A stretch of 64,000 nucleotides of DNA from Bacillota bacterium (GTDB lineage Bacteria; Bacillota; Clostridia; Saccharofermentanales; Fastidiosipilaceae): the NCBI GenBank assembly GCA_023420115.1, contig JAEZWR010000029.1:168853-232852 (forward strand). Direction: 5' to 3'. Below the pieces are notes generated by a model. That model saw only the letters and a list, made by a program, of their open reading frames with translations, ran no database searches and was not told where the DNA came from. Numbering within the stretch: the first letter of the stretch is position 1; every line of letters begins with the position of its first letter. A program made the translations under genes and the position numbers. Below, in pieces: positions 62,340 through 64,000 of the stretch.

Positions 62340-63296
62340 ATGAAGAAGGTTAGAAAGTTCTTCACAGCCCTAGGTGTTGCAGCAATTGTAAGTGGCATGT
62401 CATTCCAGGCATTTGTCGTACCAACTAGAGCTATGGATTTTGGCGATCAGTATGATGGTAAAGACGTTAATTTAGAAGAGCTTTATGAAGAAGCGTATGG
62501 CGACAACAAGGACAAAAAACTTAAAGAAGAGATTCAAAACCTAAAGATAGAAGCAGCTCGCGCCACGATGAAGGATCGTATGGATTTAGCACAGGCACTA
62601 GCACAGCTCGCTCTCGAACTTGAAAAGAATCCTCAAGACGCAGAAAAAGTAACAGAGTGGAGAGCAAAGGTTGAATTGCTTCGTGACCATTATGCAAATG
62701 AGCCTGCTAAAGATTCTGAGGATAAGTACAAGGATAAGTTTGAAGATGAACTTCTCAATGGTGATCTCAGAAGAGAAATTGAAAGTCTAAAGATTGAGGC
62801 AGCTCGTGCTACAATGAAGGATCGTATGGATTTAGCACAGGCACTAGCACAACTCGCCATCGAATTAGGTAAAACTCCACAAAACAAGGAAGCTGTAACA
62901 GAGTGGAGAGCAAAGGTTGAATTGCTTCGTGACCACTATGCAAATAAGACCGACAAGGATTTTGAAAAAGAATACCAAGACGAGTTTGAGAAGCATTTCA
63001 GCACTTCTATTCCTACCGAGTATCCAACAGCAGATACCAAACCAGTTGGAGAGGTGCCAACAGAAAAAGTAACTGAGACAACAACAGAAGAGACAACTGA
63101 GTCTACAGATGTCATTACCAAGTCTACTGAAGAAGAAACAAGCTCAACAGAAGTCGTAGCTCCTTCAAAATCAGGAGACAAAGGAAAGACCCTTCCCCAG
63201 ACAGGTGAGGCTACTCCTATTGCAATTATGTTCAGCTTGGCAGGTCTAGCAGTTCTTGCTACATTGCTTCGCAAAAAAATCAGCGATAATTTCTAA
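62340..63296 (+). CDS. LPXTG cell-wall protein with two 82-residue helical repeats
   Basis: About 318 residues. A signal peptide (MKKVRKFFTALGVAAIVSGM...) ends near TRAMDF. Two copies of a helical module follow, each with LKIEAARATMKDRMDLAQAL and VTEWRAKVELLRDHYAN; their period is exactly 246 bp (82 codons), and a 38-bp block including ATGAAGGATCGTATGGATTT is identical in both. Next come a Thr/Glu-rich stalk and the sorting signal LPQTGE, membrane helix and RKKISDNF. It should be attached to peptidoglycan by sortase. The module is not recognised. ATG 62340 lies seven bases after AGGAG; an in-frame GTG at 62334 is too close. The gene lies between near-identical 56-57-bp repeats. Confidence 0.85.
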   Translation: MKKVRKFFTALGVAAIVSGMSFQAFVVPTRAMDFGDQYDGKDVNLEELYEEAYGDNKDKKLKEEIQNLKIEAARATMKDRMDLAQALAQLALELEKNPQDAEKVTEWRAKVELLRDHYANEPAKDSEDKYKDKFEDELLNGDLRREIESLKIEAARATMKDRMDLAQALAQLAIELGKTPQNKEAVTEWRAKVELLRDHYANKTDKDFEKEYQDEFEKHFSTSIPTEYPTADTKPVGEVPTEKVTETTTEETTESTDVITKSTEEETSSTEVVAPSKSGDKGKTLPQTGEATPIAIMFSLAGLAVLATLLRKKISDNF

Positions 63297-63376
63297 GATA
63301 TAGTTAGTGCTTATTTTTCTAGCGATTTAGAAGTTTACTTGAATAGTTATTAGTACATTCCCCAATGTTACTGATA

Positions 63377-63406
63377 TGCCCCCGGCGGATGCTGGGGGTT
63401 TTGTTT
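63377..63406 (+). terminator. Terminator after the LPXTG gene
   Basis: CCCCCGGC and GCTGGGGG pair with one mismatch around GGAT, followed by TTTTGTTTTTT. Confidence 0.8.
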
Positions 63407-63491
63407 TTTATATATAAATTAATTAATGAATAGTTTATTCAACTAGGTGGTCTTAACGTAGATGAGTGAATTAGAGAATATTTTTGCTGTG

Positions 63492-63548
63492 CAAAAGCAC
63501 TTCGTGAGGCGGGGCGGAATATGGATGCTTCGCTTTTTTTATTTATTG
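63492..63548. repeat. 57-bp repeat, copy B, downstream of the wall-anchored protein
   Basis: Same as 62084-62139 with one extra T in the T-run. Same orientation as copy A, 1408 bp away. Confidence 0.9.
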
Positions 63549-63900
63549 TTATTGCAAGAATAATGGTGAAAGGTGGCAGGGAAAAAGTGAAAGGTATATA
63601 AATAGATGGATAGATAGATAGTTTGAAAAGATGAAAGAATCGAAACAATTGCGAGTTGTATATAAGTGTGGCAGTAGATAATTGCGAAATAAGGTGAAGT
63701 AGAAATATTTAAAATATAAAAGTGCGAATGGATTGGAAGAAAACAGAATAGTAATAATGTGGATATTATCACGCTGAAATCCATATGGTTAAGTGAAATA
63801 ATAAGTGAGAGCGAAGAACACAGAAAATAAATAGAAGAGAAATAAAAATGCTCGAAAATGGCGCAGTGTGCGAAATGCACGGAAAGGGAGATGGGTAATA
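63549..63900. other. Purine-rich region without genes
   Basis: No plausible start or ribosome site on either strand. The plus strand is rich in A and G, with a short GATA tetranucleotide run (~63606-63620). Long readings on the minus strand are low-complexity shadows. Confidence 0.5.
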
Positions 63901-63910
63901 AGAAAAAGGC

Positions 63911-63939
63911 TTGACGAAACTCAAGAAGGCTAATAACAT
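63911..63939 (+). promoter_or_regulatory. Probable rRNA operon promoter
   Basis: TTGACG (63911-63916), a 17-bp spacer and TAACAT (63934-63939), next to the rRNA leader words. The adjacent upstream DNA is A/G-rich. Confidence 0.6.
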
Positions 63940-64000
63940 ATACAAGCGCTTCGCGGGAAGCGGAGCAACGAACCTTGAAAATTGAACAGTGAACACGAAA
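63940..64000 (+). other. 5' leader of an rRNA operon cut by the window edge
   Basis: GCTTCGCGGGAAGC forms a hairpin, followed by CCTTGAAAATTGAACAGTGA, the word that precedes 16S and 23S genes in many Firmicutes rRNA operons and takes part in processing stems and antitermination. A 16S gene should begin soon after the window. Confidence 0.75.

Noticed and set aside
63439..63996. Three overlapping minus-strand open frames
   Set aside because: They are low-complexity, hydrophobic, lack ribosome sites and run antisense into the rRNA leader.

Overview
The window is 64 kb of a low-GC Gram-positive chromosome (Bacillota, Clostridia-like). The evidence is AT-rich intergenic DNA, strong AGGAGG ribosome sites with GTG/TTG starts, a T-box in front of thrS, LPXTG-type cell-wall sorting signals, an RpiR regulator, an HPr-like protein with a conserved Ser-46, and an rRNA-operon leader at the right edge. 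Sialic-acid catabolism beside several adhesins suggests a host- or mucosa-associated organism. The species cannot be named from sequence alone.

Layout. 1-1.1 kb: tail of an off-edge gene, then nicotinamidase pncA. 1.4-10.6 kb: two very large wall-anchored proteins (Cna-B/MucBP-like repeats; InlB-type and Ig-like repeats). 10.6-11.7 kb: a minus-strand three-gene DUF3791/DUF3990/DUF3791 cassette (ADP-ribosyltransferase-like, probably toxin-antitoxin-like) bounded by a 63-bp direct repeat. 12-16 kb: EF-G-like GTPase, CBS-domain protein, PfkB sugar kinase. 16.3-20 kb: a membrane-anchored GLUG-repeat protein. 20-26 kb (minus): small membrane protein, tyrosine phosphatase, adenine deaminase fused to a GNAT domain, and an NCS2 purine permease. 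26-28.6 kb: thrS with T-box. 28.7-35.4 kb: sialic-acid locus (AGE-type epimerase, nanA, RpiR regulator, sugar ABC transporter). 35.8 kb: Pro/Thr-rich lipoprotein. 37-40.7 kb: heterodimeric ABC exporter. 41 kb: ornithine carbamoyltransferase. 42-49 kb: envelope O-acylation set (SGNH-DUF4358, MBOAT, DHHW). 49-54 kb: rsmI and a YfhO-type giant membrane protein. 54-57.4 kb: rplM-rpsI, tsaE-tsaB-rimI. 57.6-62 kb: membrane protein, a Crh-like HPr (Glu at position 15), uvrC, metallophosphoesterase. 62.3-63.3 kb: a third wall-anchored protein between two near-identical 56-57-bp repeats. 63.9-64 kb: rRNA promoter and leader.

How the genes work together. Most of the window serves the cell envelope: three sortase substrates, a lipoprotein, an O-acylation machine, a GT-C-like membrane protein and a drug/lipid exporter. 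Several membrane proteins carry long acidic, disordered cytosolic N-terminal tails, and several housekeeping enzymes (TsaE, RimI, UvrC) carry low-complexity inserts. A short motif, consensus CGCGRGAGTGCTTTTT, recurs about ten times in intergenic DNA and once inside tsaE; with the two gene-flanking direct repeats it is the most unusual feature of the window.

Coordinates of starts were refined from ribosome-binding sites. No tRNA, complete rRNA, CRISPR array or recognisable transposase was seen.
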